Assembly (NCBI GenBank): GCA_007123775.1
Contig: SLGK01000176.1
Location: forward strand, 1 to 33,775
Length of the DNA: 33,775 bases
Origin: Anaerolineae bacterium
GTDB lineage: Bacteria; Chloroflexota; Anaerolineae; Promineifilales; Promineifilaceae
Direction of reading: 5' to 3'
Within the stretch, counting starts at the first letter, position 1; every line of letters starts with the position of its first letter. This document shows, piece after piece, positions 1-7,083 of this stretch. The notes under the pieces were generated by a model, which saw only the letters and a program-made list of their open reading frames with translations, was not told the origin of the DNA and ran no database searches. The position numbers were made by a program, and so were the translations under genes.

Positions 1-30
1 ACGGAGGACGGAAAGGCATCGCTCGGTCCT

Positions 31-220
31 CCGTCATTCGTCTTCCGTCGTTGGTCCTCCATCAAATTCTAATACGATGTTTATTGACAAATGGATTGTA
101 CACGATTAAACTGTTAAATGTCAATTAGTTTGATATTTAACTAATATTTACAAGCGTTGACCGAAGACGAAGGACGGAAGACGGAGATAGGGATCCGTCA
201 TTCGTCTTCCGTCCTCGGTC
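31..220. repeat. Intergenic direct and inverted repeats before the dioxygenase gene
   Basis: Bases 1-242 hold no gene. The 19-mer CCGTCATTCGTCTTCCGTC occurs exactly at 31-49 and again at 195-213. Bases 159-185 and 194-220 form an imperfect inverted repeat (27 nt arms with about five mismatches, 8-nt loop) built from the same GACGGAAGACGA-like words. The AT-rich stretch between about 61 and 150 separates the copies. It resembles a small mobile or REP-like intergenic element. The hairpin sits about 20 nt before the next start codon, so it could affect expression of that gene. Confidence 0.7.
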
Positions 221-242
221 ATAAACAAGGAGAAACCTGCTC

Positions 243-1205
243 ATGAACCTGCACGGAATACACCACGTCACGGCCGTTTCGCGCCACATCGGTCAAAATG
301 CTTACTTTTATACCCACGTATTGGGCCTGCGCCTGGTCAAAAAGTCGGTCAACCAGGACGATGTCAGCGCCTATCATCTCTTTTATGCCGACAAAATCGG
401 CAGCCCTGGCACCGACCTGACCTTCTTCGACTTTGCCTACGCCGCCTCCGACAAACGGGGTACGGACAGCATCACCACTACCGCTTTTCGCGTAAACGGC
501 CGTGATGCGCTGGACTATTGGAACGGCCGTTTGCGTGAGTATGGCGTCGATCACGAAGGCATTACCCAGTTCGCCGGCTACGACGTTATCCGCTTCGACG
601 ACCCCGAAGGGCAGCGTTTGATGCTGGTTGATGACAAAGGGGCTGACTACGAAGGGGAAATCTGGGACCAAACCGATGTGCCGGTTGAACACGCCCTGCG
701 CGGCTTCTACGCCGTCATGCTCTCCCTGCCCCGCGCCCCGGAAATTGACCCGATCCTGTCCGGCGTCCTCAACATGAGCCTGACACGCACCACCACCACG
801 CCCGAAGGTAACGAACTGCTCATTTACAGCATGGGCGAAGGTGGACCGGGTCTGGAAGTGTGGGTCATCAGCGAGCCGGATGCGCCACGAGCGCGGCTGG
901 GTGCGGGCGGCGTTCATCACGTCGCCTACCGCGTCGCCAACTCCTCCGAACAATCTTACTGGCGGCAGCGCGTCGGCGGCGTGGGCCTGCCGGTTTCGCA
1001 GCAGATTGACCGCTTTTACTTCAAGTCAATTTACTTCCGTATTTCCAACGGCATTTTGTTCGAGATAGCCACCGACGGTCCTGGCTTTGATGCCGACGAA
1101 GAGCTGGAAAGCCTGGGCGAAACGCTGGCCCTGCCCCCCTTCCTCGAACCCCGCCGCGCCGAAATTGAGGCCAATCTAAAGCCAATTGTGATGGAGGCTG
1201 CGTAG
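243..1205 (+). CDS. VOC-family ring-cleaving dioxygenase-like protein (MhqO/MhqA type)
   Basis: The 320-residue protein has two vicinal-oxygen-chelate modules, the usual size and layout of the glyoxalase/extradiol dioxygenase subfamily that includes Bacillus MhqA/MhqO (hydroquinone and quinone stress). Module 1 begins GIHHVTA (H7/H8). Module 2 has GVHHVAY (H225/H226) and ILFEIATDGPGF, where E274 is the expected third metal ligand. The 2-His-1-carboxylate set is therefore complete, most simply at a mononuclear Fe(II) or Mn(II) site. The protein is soluble, with no signal peptide. The start is supported by AAGGAG at 227-232, about 10 nt before the ATG. It is monocistronic and convergent with the HEPN gene. 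Family membership is clear. The actual substrate (catechol, hydroquinone or other) cannot be read from sequence, and the family is often over-annotated. Confidence 0.88.
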   Translation: MNLHGIHHVTAVSRHIGQNAYFYTHVLGLRLVKKSVNQDDVSAYHLFYADKIGSPGTDLTFFDFAYAASDKRGTDSITTTAFRVNGRDALDYWNGRLREYGVDHEGITQFAGYDVIRFDDPEGQRLMLVDDKGADYEGEIWDQTDVPVEHALRGFYAVMLSLPRAPEIDPILSGVLNMSLTRTTTTPEGNELLIYSMGEGGPGLEVWVISEPDAPRARLGAGGVHHVAYRVANSSEQSYWRQRVGGVGLPVSQQIDRFYFKSIYFRISNGILFEIATDGPGFDADEELESLGETLALPPFLEPRRAEIEANLKPIVMEAA

Positions 1206-1240
1206 TGCATAACGTGGCATAGCCATAACCAAAAGATTTG

Positions 1241-1289
1241 ACGCAGAGGCGCAGAGAGATGATCCCTCTGCGTCTCCGCGCCTCTGCGT
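1241..1289. terminator. Hairpin between convergent genes (possible bidirectional terminator)
   Basis: Arms 1241-1256 (ACGCAGAGGCGCAGAG) and 1274-1289 pair with a single mismatch around a 17-nt loop. It lies between the ends of the dioxygenase (+) and HEPN (-) genes. There is only a short TTTAAAA after it, so it may be a REP-like intergenic repeat that has been placed as a terminator rather than a classic rho-independent signal. Confidence 0.55.
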
Positions 1290-1356
1290 TTAAAATCAAC
1301 GCGGATGGCGCAAATTTTGCGGAGTAACGCCATAATGCGTAGGAAAATTTGTCGTC

Positions 1357-1818
1357 TTACTCACTGCCCGACTCGGCTGATCTGATTTCGTCATCTGAGT
1401 CGTTCGTTTTGCTAAGTCGTTCATCAATTCTAGCCAGTACAAAAGCTTTGACTTCGATGGCTATCGCGTATGCTTCATTTGCCTCTTCGATTGATGGCAT
1501 ATAAAAGTCGTCGGGATAGCGAATTTCGACGGCAAAAGGGGTTAATGTCTCAGCTTTGCGTTGAATGGTGGCAAAGGTTTCGTCAACTTGCATACAAATG
1601 GCAACGAGATCAGCCAGGTTGTGAGTGAAGGGGAATTTTTCGCCGTGATACACCAGATAGGCTTTTATGAGCTTCTCGACAGCTTGCTGACAATGAAAGC
1701 AGACGGTATCCAGTGGCGGCCATTCTGTTTGAGCGGCTAAAATAATCTCCGCATTTTTTAGATCGTTGTTGGCTTTTTCGAGCCAAAGTCGAACAAGCTC
1801 GCTACTTGTGGCGTTCAT
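1357..1818 (-). CDS. HEPN domain protein (partner of MNT nucleotidyltransferase)
   Basis: The 153-residue helical protein has a typical HEPN N-terminus (WLEKANNDLKNAEI, then FHCQQAVEKLIKAYLVYHG and the FTHNLADL segment with H66). It overlaps the end of the upstream nucleotidyltransferase gene by 17 bp on the same strand, the standard HEPN/MNT arrangement. In characterised HepT toxins the RNase motif is RX4HXY. Here the corresponding place reads R100-YPDD-F105-Y106, so the catalytic His looks replaced by Phe, and ribonuclease activity is uncertain. The C-terminal 15 residues are acidic and Ser-rich. AAGAAGG lies about 10 nt before the ATG. It could be a toxin, a degenerate toxin, or a non-toxic substrate-binding partner. 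Confidence 0.85.
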   Translation of the reverse strand: MNATSSELVRLWLEKANNDLKNAEIILAAQTEWPPLDTVCFHCQQAVEKLIKAYLVYHGEKFPFTHNLADLVAICMQVDETFATIQRKAETLTPFAVEIRYPDDFYMPSIEEANEAYAIAIEVKAFVLARIDERLSKTNDSDDEIRSAESGSE

Positions 1819-2128
1819 ACAAGACCTGGCCTTCTTTCAGAGCCGTATAGATAAAGGCTTGGGGTACGTCACGCCAACGGGCTACGTCGTCGTGGGTGTA
1901 AAACAGAACATCCTTTGGTGTTTTGAAGCGGCTAAGATAAAGGCGCACGTCTAAACCCCGTTTGTAGCGCGGCAGATGTTTTTCCCGGTCAGAAATGACC
2001 AGCAAATCAATATCACTCCACCCACCAGCTTCATCTCGTGCCCGCGAACCGAAGAGAATAATCTTGTCCGGTTGATACAACCGGACAATTGATTCTTTGA
2101 TCTGGTCAATTTCTTCTTGAATAGTCAT
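1802..2128 (-). CDS. MNT-type minimal nucleotidyltransferase (MntA-like)
   Basis: The 108-residue protein shows the minimal nucleotidyltransferase signature: ILFGSRARDEAGGWSDIDLL, with G27-S28 and the metal-binding pair D39 and D41. D60 in GLDVRLYL is the probable third carboxylate. The length is that of MNT proteins. In studied pairs MntA acts as antitoxin by transferring AMP onto a Tyr of the HEPN partner. The next gene downstream, overlapping by 17 bp, is a HEPN protein, so translational coupling is likely. The ATG at 2128 fits the conserved N-terminus (MTIQEEIDQIKES). The gene lies downstream of lpd on the same strand, separated by two hairpin repeats, and probably has its own promoter. 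The pair may be a mobile defence or addiction module, but no mobility genes are visible. Confidence 0.88.
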   Translation of the reverse strand: MTIQEEIDQIKESIVRLYQPDKIILFGSRARDEAGGWSDIDLLVISDREKHLPRYKRGLDVRLYLSRFKTPKDVLFYTHDDVARWRDVPQAFIYTALKEGQVLYERHK

Positions 2129-2142
2129 GTCAGTTCTCTGGA

Positions 2143-2200
2143 GATTGGACCAATTTTATTCACTCAACAGCCACATCTACCAGAGAAAATTGGTCCAATC
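2143..2200. repeat. Perfect 15-bp inverted repeat between lpd and the MNT gene
   Basis: Bases 2143-2157 (GATTGGACCAATTTT) are the exact reverse complement of 2186-2200, with a 28-nt loop. Each arm itself contains the near-palindrome TTGGACCAA. It sits just upstream of the mntA-like gene (start at 2128, minus strand). It is most likely a short non-autonomous or REP-like element. It could also be an operator for the HEPN/MNT pair. Confidence 0.8.
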
Positions 2201-2222
2201 TGGCCTGGTATTTCCGTTAGTA

Positions 2223-2275
2223 GCGCGAAACGTGAAGCATGGCAAAACGCACGCATCACGTTTCACGCTTCACGT
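2223..2275. repeat. Second hairpin repeat downstream of lpd
   Basis: GCGCGAAACGTG at 2223-2234 pairs with CACGTTTCACGC at 2257-2268 with one mismatch. A competing pairing is ACGTGAAGC at 2230-2238 with GCTTCACGT at 2267-2275. It directly follows the lpd stop codon on the minus strand but has no clear T-run. It is a different sequence family from the 2143-2200 repeat. Confidence 0.6.
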
Positions 2276-2279
2276 CATC

Positions 2280-3671
2280 TTATGTATGAATCGGCTCTCC
2301 CTCAACCCCGTGTGCCGCTTCCATGATCACCTCGCTGAGGGTGGGGTGGGCGTGGACGTTGCGGGCGATTTCTTCGGCCGTTAACTCCATGTTGTGGGCC
2401 AGCGTCAGCTCCGGCAGCAGTTCCGTCACCATGGGGCCAACCATGTGGGCACCCAAAATCTCGCCATACTTGGCGTCAGAGATGATTTTGATAAAACCAT
2501 CCCGTTCGCCCAGTCCCAGCGCCTTGCCGTTGGCCTGGAAGGGGAATTTGCCCACGTTGATTTCGTAGCCCGCCTCTTTGGCCTCGGCTTCGGTATAGCC
2601 AAAGCTGGCCACCTGCGGATTGCAGTAGGTGGCGCGGGGCAGCATCTTGTAGTTGAGCGGCTGGGTGTGGGCTTCGGCAATTGTTTCGGCCGCGACCATG
2701 CCCATGGCCGAGGCAATGTGGGCCAGCCGGTATTCGGTGGCCACGTCGCCAATGGCGTAAATGTGTTCCACGTTGGTTCGCATGTAATCGTCGATCTTGA
2801 TGTTACCCCGGTCACTCAGTTCCACGCCGGCCGCTTCCAGCCCGATATTCTCCACGTTAGGTATAAAGTTGATGGCGATCATCACCTGGTCCGCTTCATA
2901 GCTGTCGCCACCGTCCAGGCTGACCTTGACGCCCTTGTCTGTCTTTGCCACGTTTTCCACACGGGCACCGGTCTGCACGTTGACACCTAGTTTTTGGTAC
3001 GCTTTTTGCAGGACCGCGCTGCATTCCGGGTCCTCGTTGGGCAGCAGCGTGTCCATCATCTCCAGAATGGTGACATCCACGCCGTAGTTGGCCCACATGT
3101 AGGCAAACTCCACGCCGATGACGCCACCGCCGATGATGATTACCTTCTCGTGCAGCGTGTCAGACAGGATGCCTTCGATGTAGGAGATGATACGCTCGCC
3201 GTCAAACTCAACGCCGGGAATGGTGCGGGGGCGGGCGCCGGTGGCGATGATAATATTCTTGCCGCTGATCTCTTTTTCACCACCGTCGTTTAGTTCGACT
3301 TTGATGGTATGGGGGTCGGTGAAGTGGCCCACGCCGTCGAAGGTGTCGATCTTGTTCTTACGCATCAAAAAGCCGATGCCTTTGACCAACCGCTGTGACA
3401 CCTGCCGGCTGCGCTTCCAGGCCACTTCCCAGTTAATCTCCAGGTTGTCAAAGCTAAAGCCAAACTCCTTGCCCCGGTGCTGTAATGTGTGGGCTAGTTC
3501 GGCATTGTGCAGCAGGGCTTTGGAAGGGATGCAGCCGATGTTGAGGCAGACGCCGCCCCAATATTCTTTTTCGATAATAGCTGCTTTCAGACCAAGCTGC
3601 GCGGCTCGAATGGCGGCCACGTAACCGCCTGGTCCCGCCCCTAGAACAACAACATCATATTGATCAGACAT
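2280..3671 (-). CDS. lpdA: Dihydrolipoyl dehydrogenase (E3)
   Basis: The 463-residue flavoprotein is full length for dihydrolipoamide dehydrogenase, which reoxidises the lipoyl groups of 2-oxoacid dehydrogenase complexes and the glycine cleavage system with NAD+. Visible signatures are the FAD-binding GAGPGG (11-16), the redox-active disulfide C42-LNIG-C47, the NAD-binding Rossmann segment IIIGGGVIGVEFA, the second FAD motif YAIGDVA, and the C-terminal catalytic pair H442/E447 in HAHPTLSEVI. The start ATG is preceded by GGAG at about 7 nt. No E1, E2 or gcv gene is nearby, so its partner complex is not indicated. A hairpin repeat lies upstream and two lie downstream. Mercuric or glutathione reductase is less likely, given the CLNIGC motif and the HAHPTLSE ending. 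Confidence 0.95.
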   Translation of the reverse strand: MSDQYDVVVLGAGPGGYVAAIRAAQLGLKAAIIEKEYWGGVCLNIGCIPSKALLHNAELAHTLQHRGKEFGFSFDNLEINWEVAWKRSRQVSQRLVKGIGFLMRKNKIDTFDGVGHFTDPHTIKVELNDGGEKEISGKNIIIATGARPRTIPGVEFDGERIISYIEGILSDTLHEKVIIIGGGVIGVEFAYMWANYGVDVTILEMMDTLLPNEDPECSAVLQKAYQKLGVNVQTGARVENVAKTDKGVKVSLDGGDSYEADQVMIAINFIPNVENIGLEAAGVELSDRGNIKIDDYMRTNVEHIYAIGDVATEYRLAHIASAMGMVAAETIAEAHTQPLNYKMLPRATYCNPQVASFGYTEAEAKEAGYEINVGKFPFQANGKALGLGERDGFIKIISDAKYGEILGAHMVGPMVTELLPELTLAHNMELTAEEIARNVHAHPTLSEVIMEAAHGVEGEPIHT

Positions 3672-3706
3672 ATAATTCTCCGTTTGTGTTAAATGAATGT
3701 GGGATA

Positions 3707-3762
3707 GTGCATAGTTCGTAGTGCGTAACGGTTCAGAGCTTTACGCACTACGAACTACGCAC
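3707..3762. repeat. Long hairpin repeat in the divergent lpd/SH3b spacer
   Basis: A 22-nt arm at 3707-3728 and its reverse complement at 3741-3762 pair with one mismatch around a 12-nt loop. The words TAGTGCGTA and TAGTTCGTA recur inside the arms. It lies between two divergently transcribed genes, so it is not a terminator for either. It is probably a REP/MITE-like intergenic element. TAGTGCATAACG at 1204-1215 may be a remnant of the same family. Confidence 0.75.
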
Positions 3763-3825
3763 CACGTTTATTATACCCAATAACCAGCCGGTTGGCACAG
3801 CCACGCTTAGCGACACGTTAGCTAT

Positions 3826-3854
3826 TTTTCACACTCTGGTAAACTGGTTATAAT
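3826..3854 (+). promoter_or_regulatory. Candidate promoter giving a leaderless mRNA (SH3b gene)
   Basis: A perfect -10 box TATAAT lies at 3849-3854, with TTTTCA at 3826-3831 as a weak -35 at 17-bp spacing. The ATG at 3863 begins only 8 nt after the -10 box, where transcription would start. There is no room for a ribosome binding site, so the transcript is probably leaderless. Confidence 0.55.
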
Positions 3855-3862
3855 CCTTCTCT

Positions 3863-4681
3863 ATGGGTTTTCCGATTTGGACGCTATGGGGCATGGGTAT
3901 TGCCAGCCTGGCTGCTCTATTTTTTGTGAGCCTGGCTTATCTGGCCCAGTCGCCGCGCTGGCTGCTGCGGTTGGGGCTGGCCGGGGCACGGCTAGATTTG
4001 CGCGTGCGCACCTTTACTGGCTATGGCCTGGCGATGATGATTCTGGCTTTCGGCTTTTTTCTGGCTGGTGTGCCGTTGGATACGACACCGCCAGAGGTGG
4101 AAGTAGCCGCCAACCAGCCTATCCCCACCGCAACGGCCGATCCCCTGCAATTTGAACCGGTCTCTGATGAGATGCTGGAAACCCCCAGCCCAACGCCTTC
4201 ACCGACAACTGAGCTAATTGACGAGGGGGAATCCGGCTCGTTTGGCGGCTTTGTCGCCCCGGATGCGGAGTCGGCTGAGGACGACGATGAGGCTGAAGCT
4301 GACGATGCCCTGCCCACGCCTACGCTGGACCCTGACGCCGACACCCCGACGCCTACCAGTACGCCGCTGCCAACCACAACGGCCACGGCGACTGTTACAC
4401 CATCCCCCACCGCCACGTCCAGTCCCACGCCTACGCAAACCCCAACCCCAACCATGACACCGACGCCAATCATGGGCGAAACGGCCGTTCTTAACACGGC
4501 CGGCAGTACTATCTGGTTGCGCCGTACGCCGGGCGGGGCTAATCTGGTTCTAATTAGTGACGGGGATACCTTAATTTTGCAGCCGGGTCGGGCCAATCGA
4601 GCTGGCGTTCTCTGGCGCGAAGTCAGCACCGTGGATGGTATTGTCGGCTGGGTGCAACAGCAATTTTTGCAGGAAGGGTGA
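3863..4681 (+). CDS. Membrane-anchored SH3-like (SH3b) domain protein
   Basis: The 272-residue protein has two N-terminal transmembrane helices (about 6-27 and 52-73) joined by a short basic loop. An acidic then Thr/Pro-rich linker follows (about 78-200, many TPTPT units). The C-terminal domain of about 65 residues (from about 205) resembles bacterial SH3: IWLRRTPGG, a central strand with GDTL, then WREVSTVDGIVGWVQQQFL, where the GWV strand is typical. Such domains often bind cell-wall peptides or other envelope ligands, and the linker would hold it outside the membrane. No enzyme domain is visible. It appears to be transcribed from the TATAAT at 3849 without a leader. It converges on the LysM lipoprotein gene 37 bp away, suggesting an envelope context. 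Exact function is unknown. Confidence 0.8.
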   Translation: MGFPIWTLWGMGIASLAALFFVSLAYLAQSPRWLLRLGLAGARLDLRVRTFTGYGLAMMILAFGFFLAGVPLDTTPPEVEVAANQPIPTATADPLQFEPVSDEMLETPSPTPSPTTELIDEGESGSFGGFVAPDAESAEDDDEAEADDALPTPTLDPDADTPTPTSTPLPTTTATATVTPSPTATSSPTPTQTPTPTMTPTPIMGETAVLNTAGSTIWLRRTPGGANLVLISDGDTLILQPGRANRAGVLWREVSTVDGIVGWVQQQFLQEG

Positions 4682-4718
4682 TGCGTGCCAACCACGCACC
4701 ACCCTTAGTCTTGATGAT

Positions 4719-5654
4719 TTATCCGCCAGGGATAACGAGCGTCTGGCCAACGTAAATCACGTAGGGGGATTCCAGGCCATTAGCCTCAGCAATGACCGGC
4801 CAGGCCACACCATACCGCAGCGAAATGCGGAACAGCGTATCACCGGGCTGTACCGTGTGGGTAAACTGAGGTGCCGGACCGGTTGCTTCTACCGGAATCT
4901 TTAGCTCCTGGCCCACGAAGATCTGGTTGGGATTGATTAGCCCGTTGGCCTCAGCAATTTGTACCCAGCTTATGCCGTACATCATGCCAATGCGGAATAA
5001 GGTGTCGCCCGCTCTAACCACGTAGGTGGTTTCAGTGTGGGGGCTGGGGGTTGGCTGAGGAATGGGGTCTGTCGGGCCGGGAATGCGCAGTTCCTGACCA
5101 ACAGTGATCCGGTTGGGGTTGGTGATGTTGTTGAACTGGGCCAGGCGCACCCAAGAGACACCATATTGTAAACCGATGCGATACAGGTTCTCGCCACGGG
5201 CCACGATGTGGGTAGTTGGCGTCGCGGGTGACTCAGCGGCATCGGCCGTTTCCTCGGCCTCAGCTTCGGCTTCCGCTATTGGTTCTGCATCAGCAGCTTC
5301 CTCTGTCTCCTCAGCCACCTCAGCCGCGTCAACTTCCTCGCTTTCTTCCTCGTCTCGTGGCGTGTCAGCCGGCTCTGGGGTGGTTTCTGCTGTAATCGGA
5401 TAAGGATCATCCATAGCTATGGATTCTTCAACGGGATAGGGTTCGTCGACTACCTCTTCGGCCGGCTCAACTTCAACAGGCTCCTGTTCATCTACCTCAT
5501 CAGCCAATTGGACGACCGGCGGACTATCAGGCGCAGCAGGATCATCACTGCCGGGCAGAGTTCGTTCACAGCCAATCAGGAGCCAACTGGTCAACAGTAG
5601 GACTAAGAGTAATGGCAACCATTGTTGCCTGCTTGTTCTGGGTAAAGTGAGCAT
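4719..5654 (-). CDS. Lipoprotein with three LysM domains
   Basis: The start is placed at the ATG at 5654, preceded by GGAGGTG at good spacing; a longer in-frame TTG start at 5675 would bury this Shine-Dalgarno in the coding sequence. The 311-residue product has a lipoprotein signal (hydrophobic stretch 12-27, lipobox LLIGC with C29). A very acidic Glu/Ala-rich linker follows (about 50-143). Three LysM repeats come next at about 148-193, 210-254 and 264-310, each with a (V/T)xxGxxLxRIxxxYG start and a VGQxLxIP end. LysM binds N-acetylglucosamine-containing glycans such as peptidoglycan. With no catalytic domain it is probably a lipid-anchored wall-binding or scaffold protein. It converges on the SH3b membrane protein gene. 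Confidence 0.9.
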   Translation of the reverse strand: MLTLPRTSRQQWLPLLLVLLLTSWLLIGCERTLPGSDDPAAPDSPPVVQLADEVDEQEPVEVEPAEEVVDEPYPVEESIAMDDPYPITAETTPEPADTPRDEEESEEVDAAEVAEETEEAADAEPIAEAEAEAEETADAAESPATPTTHIVARGENLYRIGLQYGVSWVRLAQFNNITNPNRITVGQELRIPGPTDPIPQPTPSPHTETTYVVRAGDTLFRIGMMYGISWVQIAEANGLINPNQIFVGQELKIPVEATGPAPQFTHTVQPGDTLFRISLRYGVAWPVIAEANGLESPYVIYVGQTLVIPGG

Positions 5655-5788
5655 CTTCTTCACCTCCGCTCTCAAATTAGGTTATGGCACCGCCAGCGAC
5701 AAGGCATGTGAGCTGACGGCCCACGCAACGGCGTAATATTATGGTAACTAGTGTAGCACGATTTAGCCATTACGTAAAGTAGATTGGC

Positions 5789-6955
5789 TTACCAAACAGG
5801 GCCTTCTATCTCACTACGGACAGCGCGATCTGTTTCTGTTTGGCGGGCCTGGGCCAGAGCAGTCCGGGCCTGGGGTCCGCCGATCTGATGCAAAGCCCAG
5901 GCGGCATGGCCGCGAATAAGCGGCTCCGGGTCATGCAGCAGCCGGGCCAGGGGGACAACGGCCGTTTGACTACCCCAATTGCCGGCCGCGACGCACACAT
6001 TTCGCAGCAGGCCGCGACGCTTTATGCGTTTGATGGGGCTGTGGGCAAAGCGGCTGTTAAAAGCGGTCTCGTTAAGTCTGAGCAAGTCAAGCAGAGGCGG
6101 CGCGGCGACGTCAAACGAGGTCGGGGCAAATCCTGCCGCCGTTGTTGGTTGGGCAAAGCGATTAAACGGACAAACATCCTGACAGACGTCACAGCCATAA
6201 ATCCAATTGCCCAGCAACGGCCGTAATTCTGGCGGAATCCAGCCTTTTAGCTCAATGGTCAAATAGGAAATGCAGCGCCGGGCGTCGAGTACATAGGGTT
6301 GAGGAAAAGCATTGGTGGGGCAGTCATCCAGACAGCGGCGACAGCGACCACAAGTAGGCAGCGACGGCTTCATCTCGTCGTATGCCAGAGGCAATGTGGT
6401 CAACAACTCGCCCAAAAAGAAAAAAGAGCCGCGCCGGGGGCCGATGAGCATCGTATTTTTACCCGTAAAGCCCAACCCGGCCGACTCGGCATGGTCACGC
6501 TCCAGGATGGCACCGGTATCGACGTAGACTGTAGTAGCCACGGCCGTTTTGCTTGTTTCAGCGCTGGTTGTATCTGCCTCTGTTTGCAGCCAGGCCGCTA
6601 ACTCATGCAGGCGCGGTGTCATTACCTCATGATAATCGACCCCCCAGGCATAGTTGGAAATACGGCCACGACCAGGATCATGGGCGATATGGTCCGGCAG
6701 GCGCAGCGTAAAATAATCTAGCCCCACGCAAACCAGGGATTTAACACCCGGCAAAATGACGTTCAAATCCTGGCGGCGGGCAATTCGGTCCGGTCGGGCC
6801 AGATAGCCCATGGTGCCGTGCATCTCGGCCGCAAGCCAGGCCCGGTAAGCGTTCAGCCGACGCGCCGGCCGGGCCGGTATGATGCCCACCATGCTAAATC
6901 CCAGTTCGGCCGCTTTTGCCCTAAGGGCTTTTGTCAAACCTGTCACGTCTGTCAT
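5789..6955 (-). CDS. queG: Epoxyqueuosine reductase
   Basis: The enzyme uses cobalamin and two [4Fe-4S] clusters in the last step of queuosine synthesis, reducing epoxyqueuosine to queuosine in tRNA. The 388-residue protein (start at the ATG at 6955) has RISNYAWGVDYH, then VDTGAILERDHAE with D146 as the probable proton donor and GLGFTGKN. It has all eight cluster cysteines: C202, C205, C208, C212, C228, C255, C258 and C262. The C-terminus ends in a HEAT-like repeat (DPEPLIRGHAAWALHQIGG), as in most QueG. Upstream in-frame codons would extend into the TATAAT promoter, so the shorter start is preferred. No other queuosine genes are adjacent. Confidence is high. Confidence 0.95.
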   Translation of the reverse strand: MTDVTGLTKALRAKAAELGFSMVGIIPARPARRLNAYRAWLAAEMHGTMGYLARPDRIARRQDLNVILPGVKSLVCVGLDYFTLRLPDHIAHDPGRGRISNYAWGVDYHEVMTPRLHELAAWLQTEADTTSAETSKTAVATTVYVDTGAILERDHAESAGLGFTGKNTMLIGPRRGSFFFLGELLTTLPLAYDEMKPSLPTCGRCRRCLDDCPTNAFPQPYVLDARRCISYLTIELKGWIPPELRPLLGNWIYGCDVCQDVCPFNRFAQPTTAAGFAPTSFDVAAPPLLDLLRLNETAFNSRFAHSPIKRIKRRGLLRNVCVAAGNWGSQTAVVPLARLLHDPEPLIRGHAAWALHQIGGPQARTALAQARQTETDRAVRSEIEGPVW

Positions 6956-6962
6956 AGCCGTT

Positions 6963-6968
6963 ATTATA
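6963..6968 (-). promoter_or_regulatory. Candidate -10 box of a leaderless queG transcript
   Basis: On the minus strand TATAAT occupies 6968 to 6963 and the queG ATG begins at 6955, leaving only 7 nt. No Shine-Dalgarno fits between them. No convincing -35 was found. This is the second such arrangement in the window (compare 3849-3854). Confidence 0.5.
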
Positions 6969-6993
6969 CCAGCCCCTAGCTGCAAGCGGCAGG

Positions 6994-7024
6994 TTGCTGT
7001 ACTTCACTGATTTTGTGGTATAAT
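6994..7024 (+). promoter_or_regulatory. Candidate promoter of the partner-switching operon
   Basis: A TATAAT at 7019-7024 is preceded by TTGCTG at 6994-6999, a long 19-bp spacing. It faces away from the queG promoter in the same 128-bp divergent spacer. The predicted mRNA has a leader of about 50 nt with a strong AGGAGG (7072-7077). Confidence 0.45.
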
Positions 7025-7083
7025 CTCGCCCGTTATCGGAGGCAATTGGCAGACTTCACTTTTTGAACAACAGGAGGCTTTAC

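Noticed and set aside
219-953. Long antisense reading frame over the dioxygenase gene
   Set aside because: It is the opposite-strand shadow of a clear VOC gene, with no recognisable domain and no ribosome binding site.
2394-2990. 198-codon plus-strand frame opposite lpd
   Set aside because: lpd has all family motifs on the minus strand; the antisense frame has low-complexity His/Gly/Val-rich composition.
4021-4695. Antisense Val/Gly/Ser repeat frame opposite the SH3b gene
   Set aside because: It is the complement of the Thr/Pro-rich linker codons; repetition explains the open frame.
7063-7083. TTG start for STAS 1 upstream of the ATG
   Set aside because: The strong AGGAGG at 7072-7077 lies inside this extension and points to the ATG at 7084.
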